Source: Tetrastigma voinierianum
Taxonomy: Eukaryota > Streptophyta > Magnoliopsida > Vitales > Vitaceae
Direction: 5' to 3'
Length of the DNA stretch: 64,000 nt
Assembly (NCBI GenBank): GCA_016808115.1
Contig: JAEQBH010004555.1
Span: 80,636-144,635, forward strand
In this document: piece after piece, positions 20,480 through 32,040 of the stretch
Layout of the letters: the number at the start of each line of letters is the position of its first letter
How positions within the stretch are numbered: the first letter of the stretch is position 1
Position numbers and translations under genes: made by a program
The notes under the pieces: generated by a model
Database searches by the model: none
Seen by the model: the letters and a program-made list of their open reading frames with translations, nothing else
Told to the model about the DNA's origin: nothing

Positions 20480-23450
20480 ACTAGGGTTTAGCGATTAAGA
20501 GTTTGCTCAGAGGAGGTTTGCTTTTGTTGGCGTTTTGATTGGTATGGATCCTCCTTGAAGCCCTCATAGTATATAGTTTATGGAAGGCTTTAGGTCGACG
20601 GTGTTCTGGTGATTGTGATTCTTAACTGCTTTGTAGGTGCAAATTTTATCTTCCCTCGCGATCAACTTCCTTGATATATCTTATGAGGTGCCCCACTTTA
20701 ATCAGTCTTTCTACTAAGAATTTTAAGCTTCGGCACCTATTGGTCTCATGCCCATGATCTCTGTGATAATCACATCATATGGACAGGTTTTTTTGAGAGG
20801 GGTTCGTATGGATTGGCGCAAACCATTTGAAATCTAGCAAGTCGCGAATGAGGCGGCGGCCTCTCGCAAGTGATGTTAGAGTGAATTGGCGGGGGCTCCT
20901 TTTTCTTCTGTGGTTGGTCTCAAGTCGCTTTCGGTTTTTTCCTTATCCTTCGCTGGGCTCAGGCGGCTTCTTCCCCTCTGGCTTACTATTTCTAGCCGGC
21001 TTGTTTGTAATCATGACAATTTGAGTCGTTGCACGGATATTATATTCCAAGGTTGAATATCTATCTACCCGTCTGATTGGAGTGAATCACGCATACATTA
21101 CAGTACAAATTCTATGTGTTTTTATAGCTCAATTTGCATGATTCACATTCATATTCACTGATATTGCGCTAATCCCCTATACCATGATATTTCATAGAAC
21201 ATCACGAAATCGGAATAAAAAAGGAAGCTAACAATAGAAGGAAGGAACCAAAGCAGAAAAGTAGGTAAAAAAGTGCAACAGATCGTCTACAGCGCGTAGC
21301 CGAGCGAGAGACGCCGGCTACGGTGAAGCGCTTCATAGCGTGAAGGGGGTCTCTGCCGCAGACACGAAGGCAAGATGATAGTCGCCTCAGTGCGCCCAGC
21401 GTGGCTCCCAGCCGCGCGACGTAGTGGGATCTTCCATTCCAAAACAAGAGCTCGAAAAATCTGATTTTTCGGGCCATTGATGGGCCTGAGTTCAAAAATA
21501 TAAAAAGAGCGATGATTAGAGGCAAGGGGGGGGAGGCAGTGAAGGAATCGGAGACGGATAGAGAGAGATTGGTGAAGAAGGAGTCCGGGAGATCGCGAAG
21601 ACAACTTCTTTCGTATTTCTTCTTCTAATTGGTGTGATGCTGGAAATCTTTCAGTTTGTAATGAAAATCACTATGAACTAACTTTTCTCTTTAGGGTTTT
21701 GTCAACCCTAACTACACCATTATGGATTAATACTTTAATTGGTTTATTTAATATCGATATGAATTTCTATGGTTTTTTTACTCTTGAATTTAATCACATG
21801 CTATTATTTGTCCAATTATGGCATGCTAGTGCTAGGAGTTTGATATCGAGAGAAGATGACTCATAGGGACATGGGTAAAACAACACTTGGTCAATCAGAG
21901 AATAGAGATATCCCGCATTCCAAGTGTAGCACTAGGGTTTGCACATTCATGCATCTCAGAGTCGAGGGGTCGAAGCAGAGATGCAATACACCCCACTAGC
22001 GAGATAGGCAATTATATCTCAAGAGAGAATAGTTTGTAAGCACGATCAACCTTCTAACATAAATCATATGAATATTAAATAAATGCACTATTTAGGTGAA
22101 ATCCATTAGGTGCGGTAGGCGAAGGCAAAACCCTAGGTTTTCTCATCATTACCTTAAATAGAAACTTAAGATAAAGTCTTCTTTAATTTAGTTGATTTAT
22201 TCATTATTAAGCTACAAGTGGATCAAATGTGTCTAGGTCACTAAATCGATCATAGCAACTACTCTTTCGCCCAGGAGCGACACTTGACTCGCCACAACAC
22301 TACGTGAACTCGACGCTTATACTTGTGCGCACGAGCCCACATTTTTACCAACTTTTACACGCTCACCAATAGCCCGTCACCATTTGTACAATTCTTCCAT
22401 TGTAGTTAGTGGGTCTAAAGATAATGAGTAGAAGAACAGAGTAGACGGTGCGAAGCTCTTCTTGAAGTTTTTGAAGGAATTTGCGCTCATCTTTGTAAAC
22501 TTTACTTCTTTGAATGGCTTGCGAATCTCTTAGTGAAGTCATGATTTCCTCTTCTTGCTATTATAGTCTACAAAGAACTAATATTCCTCTTCTACCATAT
22601 TGAACAGTCTTGAGAGATGAATATGGTCAGAGCTCATTGAGCGAATTTGCCGATGCGCGGGAGCCTGTGGAACCAAGCTAGTGTCGGCCCTTGGAGACTA
22701 GCCGGAAAGACTTTACACAGCAGGTGGTCGTTCCCGACATTCAAAGTCATTGCCTGGTTATAATAAAGCATGTGGTCATAAGGATCACTAGAGCCTTCGA
22801 ACATAGCAAAGGTTAGCATGACGAACTCTCGTTGTGGCTTGTAATCAAGGATGTGTTGCCCTAGGAGGGAAAAGAGCATGTCATTAGGACTTCGAATCGC
22901 TGTTGTAGGCGGTATATAGAGCACAGGCCCTGTTCCGAAGGTAGGGTAAACCGGTTGCATGGGCGGCATTTCGCTCATAAGTAAATGAGTTCCCGGGCAC
23001 TTCGTTTGGTTGATTCTGACCTCGACTTGTTGCCCGATGGAACGTACCACTGTTGGAATTGCTGAATGTAGGGCGATGTGAGTGTCTCTGACGCGATCTA
23101 TCCTTGTTGCTTTTTGTTGGGGAGAGATTTAGCGAGCTTCTTGAGGATAACTAGTCATCTGCCGGGATATCTACATCGTTAAGGATGATGGGCTTCTTTC
23201 CTTTATCACGAACGACTGGATGCTTTGCTTTACCGCTATCTTGTGCATCTCTTTCGTCAAGATCGTACCTTTTTTCTACTTGGGGTGCCCGCAAACGATC
23301 GTTTTCACGCTGCAAGTGCTCAACGCGTTCATGCAATTCCTTCATCTGTCTCGCTTGCTCTTCCTGTTTTCTCCATATCTTGATGCCAATGAAGAAATTG
23401 ATCTTCAAGCGACTGGATCACTGGGTTGCTAGTCATTGCACCTATATCAG
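20480..23450 (-). pseudogene. gag relic of Tat element 2, split by a solo LTR
   Basis: The minus strand from 23408 has a Glu/Arg-rich coiled-coil-like stretch (RQMKELHERVEHLQRENDRL), then at 23050-22634 the conserved capsid part (AMFEGSSDPYDHMLYYNQAM, SLQGPTLAWFHRLP), continuing in degraded form to 22379. After the inserted LTR (21074-22373) it resumes at 21068 and runs to about 20480. The frame across the empty site is consistent with one gag gene before the insertion. Confidence 0.85.
21074..22373 (+). mobile_element. 1.3-kb solo LTR inserted in gag of Tat element 2
   Basis: It starts TGATTGGAGTG and ends CTCACCAATAGC, flanked by a 5-bp duplication CCGTC at 21069-21073 and 22374-22378. A TATAAAAAG box at 21499 suggests promoter direction on the + strand. 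It has no coding capacity, and its 3' part (gacacttgactcgcc, then tatacttgtgcgcacgag) looks like the U5 end of plant gypsy LTRs. Removing it restores the gag reading phase, which supports the boundaries. Confidence 0.85.
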
Positions 23451-23558
23451 ACGAATCAGATGTGGGAATGGGAATCGTCGGAGCTACTGGTGGTGGAGGG
23501 CTACTAGATAGCTATTGAAGACAAGCCCTTGCATGTCATCGATAAGACTCTTTGCTCA

Positions 23559-24185
23559 GTTCCCATAGACGGCACCAATTGTTGTTACTTAGATCATCTG
23601 ATCTTCGGGGCATTAGCAGAGTGAAGTGAACCGGCAAAAAAAAGGGGTCCGATGGTGGTGTGTCAGTCACCTCTCCGATGATTAAGTCAGCAAAAGAATG
23701 GAGAAGATGAAGAAGAAAATCTATGCAGTTAGAATTGCATACCTTTCCCTCGCGGGGAGTTTCTGTTTTATACTTGGATTTCTCCTTGATTCTTGGAAAG
23801 ATAATCTTGTGATTTTGGTGATAGAATCTCTCTTTCCTTATCAAAGATCAATTCTCCTTGAATTTTGGAGAGATAATATCACGAACTTAGTGATAAAATT
23901 TGTCTTTCCTTATCAAATACCAATTCTCCCTTATTAAGGATTAATGTTTTGAGACGTACTAAATTGGGATATTGAGATATCCATGGATAAATATCTTGTA
24001 TGCAGTAGGACGGACGATTAGGGGACTCGGGATTTCAGACAGGATGTAGGTCTTTCCCATCTGATTAGTTCCCGTATGGTTTTGATGTAACATGCCATTT
24101 TTGGGCTGTATTAGGGTTTGAATTAGGCAATGGGCATGTGCAGGTGCTAGGCCTATTAAGTAGTAGGTCTTGGACCTAAAAGCCA
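23559..24185 (-). repeat. 5' LTR and primer-binding site of Tat element 2
   Basis: On the minus strand AATTGGTGCCGTCTATGGGA (23580-23561) is the leader/primer-binding region, next to the LTR terminus at 23580. The LTR runs right to about 24185 (end inferred from a TGGCTTTTAGG start on the minus strand), roughly 606 bp, similar to the 609-bp LTR of the other Tat element. It shares the TGACTTA-CATCGGAGAGG block and ttgataaggaaag runs with it. A minus-strand TATAAAAC lies near 23768-23775. Confidence 0.75.
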
Positions 24186-24534
24186 TAGTACTCACAAAGA
24201 CAATGCTTTCTTTTTCTTTTTCTTTATGGAAAATAAGAAAAAGGATTCGATCCATTGTTTTTCAGCATAATCTTCTTAATTTATTTATTTTTGTATATTT
24301 TTTACTTTTACAGTATCAAGGCATTAATGTTTTATGGAATATTGTTGTAGCAAGTTATAAAATAATATGATTTGATTATATACCTTTCCTTTTATATGGT
24401 TACAACATAGGGGTTGTTGTCTTTCCTTATTCTAATCCCAGATATGAAGCAAGGTGAATATCAAGCTAGCTATAGCTACCTCTAATTTACTTATAGAAAT
24501 GACATAGAATCCACTTCGGAATAACAGTTCCAGC
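24186..24534 (+). other. Upstream and leader region of the ankyrin gene
   Basis: AT-rich, with possible TATA-like runs (for example tttatatggt near 24392). The last 110 bases are duplicated at 2861-2975, which suggests a conserved leader of a small tandem gene family. No promoter can be assigned with confidence. Confidence 0.45.
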
Positions 24535-25262
24535 ATGACAGAATACGTTGGATCTACAAAAAATGAGAATGCTCAAAGATTATTATTCGATTGTAGTATG
24601 CAAGGCACATGGAATGAAGCGATGCAAGTATACAGAGCAGAGCCCTTGGCTGCGCACAGGAAAAAGATCACCATAGATGGGGACACAACACTCCATATAG
24701 CAGTCCGAGATCGCAACCAAAAGGTTGTTAAAGAAATGGTTGAGCTAGTTAGTAATCGTCAACAACATGAGTGTTCTAAAATCACAAAATAATCAAGGGA
24801 ATACCGCTCCCCATTTAGTTGCATCGATAGGAAATGTTTCAATGTGTGAATGCTTAGCTAACAAGTGTAAAGATTTGGTAGGTATTCGTAATGGAGATGG
24901 TGAAACCCCCATCTTCTTGGCTGCTCACCATGGTAAGATAGAGTCTTTCTTTTGCTTAGTTCCTGAAACTTCGAAACCGGAGCTGGCCTTGTATATCTAC
25001 AATAGGAACAAAAAGAGCGAAACGATTCTTCATCGTGCCATAGCTGGAGGACATTTCAGTAAGCATGTCAATCAGAGATAGTAGTACTCTTGAACAAGCA
25101 TACACTTTGTAATATGTAATTAATTTTCAGGTAACAATACTCGTTTTGTTTTTTTCTGCTTGATAGAATTGGCATTTCAAATACTCAAAGGAGACGAAGA
25201 TCTCGGTAGCAGATTCGACGAGAAAGGAATCAGCCCCCTCCATCTACTTGCAGAGCAACCTA
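24535..25262 (+). pseudogene. Ankyrin-repeat/PGG (ITN1-like) gene, N-terminal exons
   Basis: From ATG 24535 the protein reads like plant ITN1-type ankyrin proteins: LLFDCSMQGTWNEAMQVY, then ankyrin repeats DGDTTLHIAVRDRNQKVV, QGNTAPHLVASIGNVSMCEC, and GDGETPIFLAAHHGKIESF. A one-base shift near 24780-24788 breaks the frame. Exon 1 ends at 25058 (GT at 25059); exon 2 starts at 25167 after TTGATAG and reads LAFQILKGDEDL and EKGISPLHLLAEQPT before similarity stops abruptly at about 25262. Intact relatives are membrane proteins with C-terminal PGG domains in stress and defence signalling. This copy is dead; its C-terminal half probably lies at 44480-45118. Confidence 0.87.
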
Positions 25263-25840
25263 CCATGGGTGCCATGGGCTTTGGCCCATGCCCTCTGTGT
25301 GAGGCCCCGATCTGACCTAAAGACTATAATTAGGTTGACCAGCGCGGACACTGTGAGCCGATTTAGAGCCAAGACGAGATATCCTCCCTAAATTTGGAAA
25401 GGGGTCGACATTCCCCGGTTCACCATCTCAGCACAGTTTTATTTTAACAAATTCTGTTGGATAGACTCCCTCGAAGAATGTGCGCCACTTCCACCTTTGT
25501 TGGATACATAAAAAGTCACGACATTTATATAAGGTTTAAGCGCCCGACTCATGTTTGCTCTCATTTTGTGTTGAATAGGTTCCTTTGACCGTTCTAGTGT
25601 TTTTATGCGTGTGCAGGTTTTTCAAGTCTCGTGCACATTTTGGTAGTGGTTTGGTTCCAGAGAAAAAATGTAGATCATCGTTGTCGGTGTGCATTGTCGA
25701 AGGCCCCGGGTAGTGCTACGGTGAAGAGGAAGCGATTCACGGAGCGAGTGGTACTTAGCCACCATCGTGAGTCACGGTACCCCGAGGGTATAGAGTACCT
25801 GATGTACTTTTAGGTACCTATGCCACACTTCTTGAATGCC
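25263..25840. mobile_element. Retrotransposon-like sequence interrupting the ankyrin exon
   Basis: Non-coding, moderately GC-rich sequence beginning at the exon break with a repeated ccatgg-gccatggg phrase and gaggccccgatctgacc. A TATATAAGG-like box (about 25528) suggests an LTR, but no partner copy, primer site or duplication was found. The minus-strand Athila pol fragment follows directly. Confidence 0.4.
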
Positions 25841-26425
25841 GTTACCCGGCATCTGCGATCTGCGAGGACTTGAGCAGAATTTCAATCTTGGTGCAAGGGC
25901 ACGCTCGTCTTTCGACCACCACTTTGAGATCCTATTCTTCTAAGTAGACATATTTCAATTCCACAGGCAGGGTTTAAGGTCTAGATTTTGTGGTTCACTG
26001 GTTCCTTCCTCGATCGATGCAAAGCGAAATTTCTTGTTTTTCTCAGTGCCCATGATATTCGTATCTTGGGCCTCTTTGCTCTTCGGGACCCGATCCAACT
26101 AGTTCTCGATTAACATCCTGCATTTCTGGCACAGACCCGACTGTTCTTCTAGGATTGTATCAATTATGTAGACTTCTTCTTGGACATCTTCCATAGGTTG
26201 CATGTGCTTTTTACTTAAGTGGAAGTTGTTGAGTTCTAAGGTCATATTTCCGAATGTGAAATTTGAATAACTTGTTCGTAGTTGATAATAGCATTAAGTA
26301 GCCAAAAATGAATGCCCTAGGATGATGGGTACATAGTTAGCCCCTGCTGCAGATGGTTCTGTATCATGTACAACAAAATCTACTAGATAGTAGAATCATG
26401 TTCCAATCATCTTAGGAAGACCATT
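25840..26425 (-). pseudogene. Athila-type protease/RT-start relic, minus strand
   Basis: Read right to left, the minus strand gives GLPKMIGT, LVDFVVHDTEPSAAGANYVP, IILGHSFLAT and FTFGNMTLELNNFHLS (about 26430-26215). This is the end of an Athila-type retropepsin, where IILGRPFLAT is usual. It then continues with an acidic linker (EEVYIIDTILEE) and a decayed start of RT towards 25840. Stops occur throughout. Confidence 0.8.
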
Positions 26426-26450
26426 TACAGCCCCCTGACCATGCAATAAA

Positions 26451-26796
26451 GTGCGAGAATGGAGTCATCTGACTGCAACTGGTAACATGACCTTGGAGTT
26501 AAACATCTTTCATTTGAACAACAAGCAAAGTTCTTTAGAACATGAAAATCAAATAAGCGATAGAGTTGTTTCAATTGGTCGAGTATGCGGGGAAGCACGG
26601 TGTCCGGGAATTGCAAGGAGTAATCAGCGAGAGATGAAGAGATATTGGTGCACCATGACACCTTTACCGCCAATTGCTCAATTCAAAAGCCATCAGTGAG
26701 GACCACTTCAACAATTGGACACCCAACACCATGGAGTCAACCCAGGCCACTGCAGGGGTTGAGGAGATCATTCTCCTTGACCCTCCTTGAGTAATT
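26451..26796 (+). pseudogene. Athila-type pol fragments, plus strand
   Basis: On the + strand, GNMTLELNIFHLNNKQ at 26481-26530 repeats the protease-end peptide found in inverted orientation 210-250 bp to the left. Near 26740-26793 the sequence reads ATAGVEEIILLDPP and a stop, like the very end of Athila integrase. The RT, RNase H and most of integrase are missing, so this is an internally deleted + strand element. Confidence 0.65.
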
Positions 26797-27155
26797 TTGA
26801 GGAAATTGGCTGGTCGGTGTTTTGAAACCGGATTGCGAGTTCAACAGATTTTCTTTTGTCTTAATTTAGTTAATTTTGATAATTTCGGTTATTTTGAAAG
26901 TTTCCTAAATTGTAGGTTTTTCTTTTTAGTAATTTTGTTATATACTATATAGTATTTTGAATTCAATTTTAATTATAGTTTTATATATAATAATTTTTAT
27001 TATAATAATTTTTATTTCATATAAGTACTAATAATTAATCTAAAATTTGAATTGCAAGGAGGCAAAACATTAAATTCATTTATACTAGCGAAATTAGGAG
27101 TGCAAATAGCTCTTGGTGCCATCTCGGGCTTATAAAAGAGGGATGGCCAATCATT
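26797..27155. other. AT-rich spacer downstream of Athila pol
   Basis: Long AT-rich stretch with runs like atataatttttattataat (26980-27020). No coding. Position between pol end and the next ORF suits the pol to ORF spacer of Athila elements. Confidence 0.5.
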
Positions 27156-27159
27156 CACT

Positions 27160-29150
27160 TAGTATTTTCCCTCTCTAGTCTCTTTCGAGCCACCGGTGCG
27201 CGTACGAGCGCTGGTATTGGCACCTGGCCGGTTGCCTGCACGGCGAGCCACGGTGCCTGCACGCCTGCGTAGCCTGTGCATCCTTGCCCTTACACGCATC
27301 CCGGTCTCGGCGACGGGGCCGGCCGAGGCGGGCGCCTCCGCGCCTTTGCATGGCGCGGCATCTGCCACGTAGAACCTTGGGTCACCGCTGGCATTGCTCC
27401 GGTAGGTAGTTCACGACCCGCTGCGCGAGTCGTTGTGCGCTCACACGGGTTGCAGCATCTATAGCCACCTCGATCCGGCGGTTGGTCCTTTGCAAGACCT
27501 GTTGCTATTCAGGCGGTGTATTTATGTGATGAGCTGGCGGTTCATCTACATTTTGGTGAGCTCGGTCACCTCACGGTGAGCCTCGATTCGGATATTAGTG
27601 CTTTAGTTGCATTTTGTTGAAAGCCCGAGCCCTCTTCGGAAGTATTATTCCAGATTTCGGATATGGTTCGGTTCGAGGTAGATTCATGCCGTGGCGGGTT
27701 AGGTCGGTACACGAGAGAGGTCCCGGCTCGGTCCCGGCTCCGATTACCATCACGATCCGGCGATGCACGAGGAGCCTCGGGATTTCGTAGATACCGAACG
27801 GATCGGACCTCGGGCCCCGTCACACGTGCCTCGGAGGAGAGTTAGGAGGGCCGGCCCTCTCAAGGCGGGCTCGCACATCGGGCCCCCCGGGCGGAGTCAT
27901 CTTCCTCCGGCCTCGGCCATCACAATCCGCCTTCGGCTGGAGGCTACATCATAGCCTCGATTGTCACCGACCTCCGGGATCGGGAGGCGGGTTGTTCGTA
28001 AAGGGCCCCCATTCGGGAATGTGCAATCCATCGTGAGACTTTCATCGGAGTCGTACTATGATGTCCGACGAGGGGCGATCCGGAGTTTAGGGAGTCCATG
28101 AGATTGATCGGATTATTCCTCTGCCTTTCATGACTCAGGGCGTGTGTACCCACGAGTGAATTTGCTGCGGTTCTATCGCTCTATGACATCTCGAGGAAGC
28201 GGATGGTCGCGTGAGCTTCGATTCTCTATCGATGATCGTAGCGGGTGCCGGGCAGCTGATATATCGGCGACTTTGAGCTGCGTATACCGCCCGGTCAATG
28301 CGGAGGGTTATAGAGATTGGGCCCGCCACCTCATCGGGAATGGTTCGAACCTTTGATCGGAGACTGCAATTTGGACCAGTATTTTATAGGAGCGACTCCG
28401 CCTCGGATCTCTTGATAGACCATTTAATGGACGAGTGCTGTTCCCGCTCTGACATTACGTGCCGGCGGAGGAGCCATCTTGGAGGCTCTTTACTGGGATG
28501 TCGAAGGGATATTGGTTTGATCCTACGGTGGTGATGACCTCCTTGATGCATTCGAGGAGAAGGTCATCGGAAGGACCTGAATGCAGTAGAGCATTCCACT
28601 GCGTGCGGGAACTACTGCGCCCGGGTTCTCGAGCATATGGGATTCCCAGAAGAGCCGAGGATTGAGATGAGAGTTCGATGCCCTCTGGTTCTGTCAGCGG
28701 AGCGGGTGATGACCATGCCCGTATCTTTCCATCTCAGACGGCGGGACCGGAAGTCAGGGTCGGGTGGCGGGGACTTCCGCCAGAGACGATGTGCCTGCCC
28801 TTGGGCCGAGATATAGAGTCGGCTGTGGAATGTCACCTCCATCTCTCCTCCACACACCACATCCGCGGTTGCGGTACACGACACTCCCAGGCCAGTCTGA
28901 CCATTTTGCTCACTGAGAGTATGTTCACGCCAGCTCGCGAGAGATAGCAGGTGTGATGGATGCTATTTGTGCTTTAGCAGCTACGGGCAGCCACTGGATC
29001 GAGGCGCCCGGTGTCACTTTGTCTTGACCAGATCATGACGCACTTGGGCCTTCCTTGTATTCATGAGAGGGCCCACCACGAGACGCGGCCTGTTGGATGT
29101 TTGGCTGCGGCGTGCGACAGGACCACCCGGCCACCACGCGGTGAGGTGGT
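27160..29150 (+). pseudogene. GC-rich ORF relic, Athila 3' (plant transposon protein-like) ORF
   Basis: A GC-rich 2-kb block with many short frames. The best match is 28144-28353 on +: NLLRFYRSMTSRGSGWSREL and CVYRPVNAEGYRDWARHL resemble the N-terminal part of the plant transposon protein domain found in Athila elements (a V-x-x-FY opening, then an R-G-x-x-I/F-D core). Continuing fragments follow to about 29150. Placement between pol end and the 3' LTR agrees with the Athila extra (envelope-position) ORF. No complete frame, signal peptide or membrane segment can be defended. Confidence 0.5.
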
Positions 29151-30423
29151 TGGGTTTCTTTATGATTTTAATACAGGTTACCAACTTTATCAACTGCCTA
29201 CTAATTTTGATTAGGATTTATGTATTAGCCATAGTAGGCAGTGATACTTTTGTATGTTTAGCTTTGTATTCATGTATTAGCCATTTTGGCTATATCAGCT
29301 AATCGGTCTATGTATCTGATTTTTGCATACCATGTTTTGTGCCTTTACCATGTATATTTGTTTTTCTTTTCAATTGAACAATTGAATTGCTACAATTGGA
29401 CAATTGAATTGCCTTGTGTTGGAAAATTGAATCATTGTTTGTCACCTTTATGTTAGAGCAAATTCCATGCTTGAATCAATTTTTGGTCAATTGAAGTTCC
29501 AGCATGCTCAACTTGAAAATTTCTCCCTTATGCTAATTCACACACTGCACTCCAGATTGTATCAATAAGCTGTGAAATTGTATACCTCCTTTCGCTTTGC
29601 AAAGCCGGCCTTAGGTATGTTGGCAACCTAGGATAGGTTTGTGTTACCCATACTTTAAGACCAATGTTGTCTTCCAAAAAGGAAAAGAAAAGAAAAAAGT
29701 AAAAAGAAAAAGAAAAAGAAAAGAAGAAAAAGAAAAAATAAAGTCGTGAAGTTTTGCCTTGAAACCAGAGCACGGTCAGGTGAGGGTTGCGAGCGCTGAA
29801 ACCGATGCCCTAAGCCTTAATTGGTTGGGAATCATCGATTTAGTGTTCGTTACATGGGTGGATAGGTAGAGTCTAACGATTTGTAGGTGCTTGATTTTTA
29901 AAGTCATTCGAATAAGAATTGGCTTACATGAGTTTGTGGTCGATGATCCTTTTGGCTTGATGCCTAAACCTTAGTGGTTAGAAGGAGTCATCGGTGGACC
30001 CCGTTACGGACTTTGGTGAAGTCGGATTTTAAGCATTGCACCCTACATTGTAGTTGAATAAAGAAAGAAGAGAGTAGCTAACCCTATCTAGGTTGTTCAA
30101 CAACTTAAGGCCATGTCAGTGCTAGGTTGGGGGGAGGGGACAAATTTTGCAATTTATTGGCGTAATCTGGTTATATAAAGAACCATTAGACTTAGGTGGA
30201 AATTCAAGTTGAGAATCATGGAACCAATATTGACCTAAAATTGTTCTTGTATGGTTTTGGTTCTTTCATACCGGTTTTCAAACTTGGTGTCAATTTTTCG
30301 GTTTAAAGGTAATGTTTATATGTACATAAACCCTTTTGAATCATAAACTTTTTGAAAATCACTACATGCATCTCCTTTTTGTTTTTGCATTGCTAAGGGA
30401 CTAGCAACGTTTCGGTTGGGGGG
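29151..30423 (+). other. 3' untranslated region with two polypurine tracts
   Basis: Non-coding. It contains caattgaa-type short repeats (29365-29420), a purine run of GAAAA units (about 29680-29745), a G-rich tract ttggggggaggggac at 30127-30141 and a second ggttgggggg at 30414-30423. The second directly abuts the LTR start TGTGATTAG and is the expected plus-strand primer. Confidence 0.65.
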
Positions 30424-32040
30424 TGTGATTAGTGCCCAAAAAGTGCTATTTTGAACCCTATATTAGATAGGTTTGAGTCTTTTCTTGTATTAATCATGTC
30501 ATTATGCCAATTGAAGTGTTGAGTCTTCTTAGTATCACTAATCTTAGTTTAGAGGTTATTTGTGGTTGTTTGCGGGTTTTTGCATACTTTAGGGAGTTCA
30601 ATCTCGAGACATATGATGAATCATGAAGATTGAACTCAATTGTCGACCATCAAGCAGACCAAAAATCAAAGAAGAATAGAAGGCAAGTAATTAAATCAAT
30701 GCGAGAAAGGAGCCGATGAAATAAAGCAATGAGATCGACAATCCAGGAATTTCGCTAAGATTGCGAAAATTTGTTTGGGATTGCGAAAATTTATGACAGA
30801 ATTTTAATCTTAGCGAAATTGACAATTTTAAGCTATACCCAAAATTTTAGCTAAAGCACTATTCCTAGCGAAATTTCAGTTTTAAGCTACTCACAGAGGA
30901 ATTTCGCTAAGCTAGTGAAATTTAGCTGGCTAAGCGAGAGTACGGGGTCCTAAGCGAAATTTCTTATTTTAAGCTATCTCTTGGTGATTTAGCTGCCTAG
31001 CGAATTTGTATGCCTTAAAGCGAAATTCACTGCCTTGTCACACTTTTTTATGGTAATGCAACCGACTTGATTTTTGGTGTATTACTCCCTTGTCCCACTA
31101 GAAATTAGTAAATTGTTAGGCTTTATGGTATTTTCATACATTGGGTGGCCTATATAAGCCCCCTCCCATTTTGTAACCCTAAGCAACAAATTGAGGAAGC
31201 AATTTTTGGCAAGTTTTTATTTTTGTAAATATCTTTCGTAGCTTTAGTTAGGGTTTGGTGTTTCTCTCTTCTCTCTCCTCTTTCCCTTATTTTCTTGGCT
31301 GCCAAACACCCCTCTTGAGGATGACAACTCAAGGATGCTTGAAAGCTAAGCCTCTTTCTTTTGAAGAGGAAGGAACTAGCTTAGTGGTGAGGCGTATGCG
31401 CGGAGTTGTCTCTTGTATTAAAAGGAAATTTCTTAGTCTCTTGTGTTTATGGCCTATCTTCTCAAAATAGGGTTAGATAATTTAATGTCATTAATTTGGC
31501 CAATACTTACCATGCTTTGAGATACGGTGTAATACTTATTGCTAGATGCAACGTGGTTTTAGATGGTCTTTCTGAGCCCTTTGAAATGATGTTACTGAAT
31601 GTTAGGGTTTCAAACTAATAAAGGGCCGTAGATGTGTTACTGTGTTAACTCAAATAGGAGTTGTTTTAGGGTGAGGTTTGCTAGTTAAACATAGATCGGG
31701 TTGTCTTGGACTATAGGTTGCTTGTCATAGCAGGGGATAAAACCCGAGGACACTTGCTAAGTTACCAAGTTAGTGACCTAAATCTTCAAAGTTAACTTCA
31801 CCTTCATTTTCAGTCTTTACGAGTTATTCGGTTTCAAACTACTCACCTTTGTTTTTTGAAAAATCCAAAAAAGTCAAATGACCGCCTTCTTGCACTTATG
31901 CAAATCATTCCTAGGATGAAAACCTATCCGTGTTACGACCCTAGACCACTATCTGCGGTAGCTTGACTACGCGTGGGAAGACAGGTATATAAATTTTATT
32001 TGATTTTAGCTCGACTGCGTGTACGAATCAATATTCGACA
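30424..32040 (+). repeat. 3' LTR of the Athila-type element
   Basis: A 1617-bp segment starting TGTGATTAGTGCCC right after the polypurine tract and ending ATATTCGACA at 32040. A TATATAA box lies at 31151-31157. The upstream part carries interspersed TAGCGAAATT/AATTTCGCTA motifs (30745-31025). Its right end cuts into copia coding sequence that resumes exactly at 32041. The matching 5' LTR was not found. Confidence 0.8.

Larger units (their letters stand above)
15538..24185 (-). mobile_element. Second Tat-type Ty3/gypsy element, minus strand, 3'-truncated
   Basis: Read on the minus strand from right to left: LTR (23580-24185), primer-binding region (23559-23580), gag, protease, RT, RNase H, integrase, and a + strand extra ORF beyond pol. 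The layout is the same as in the element at 3037-14979. No second LTR is visible on the left, where it ends in AT-rich DNA. A solo LTR sits in gag (21074-22373). It is inactive: all pol domains have stops. Confidence 0.88.

Noticed and set aside
30700..31040. Possible CRISPR-like spaced repeat
   Set aside because: Motifs alternate in orientation, spacing is irregular, and the context is a plant LTR.
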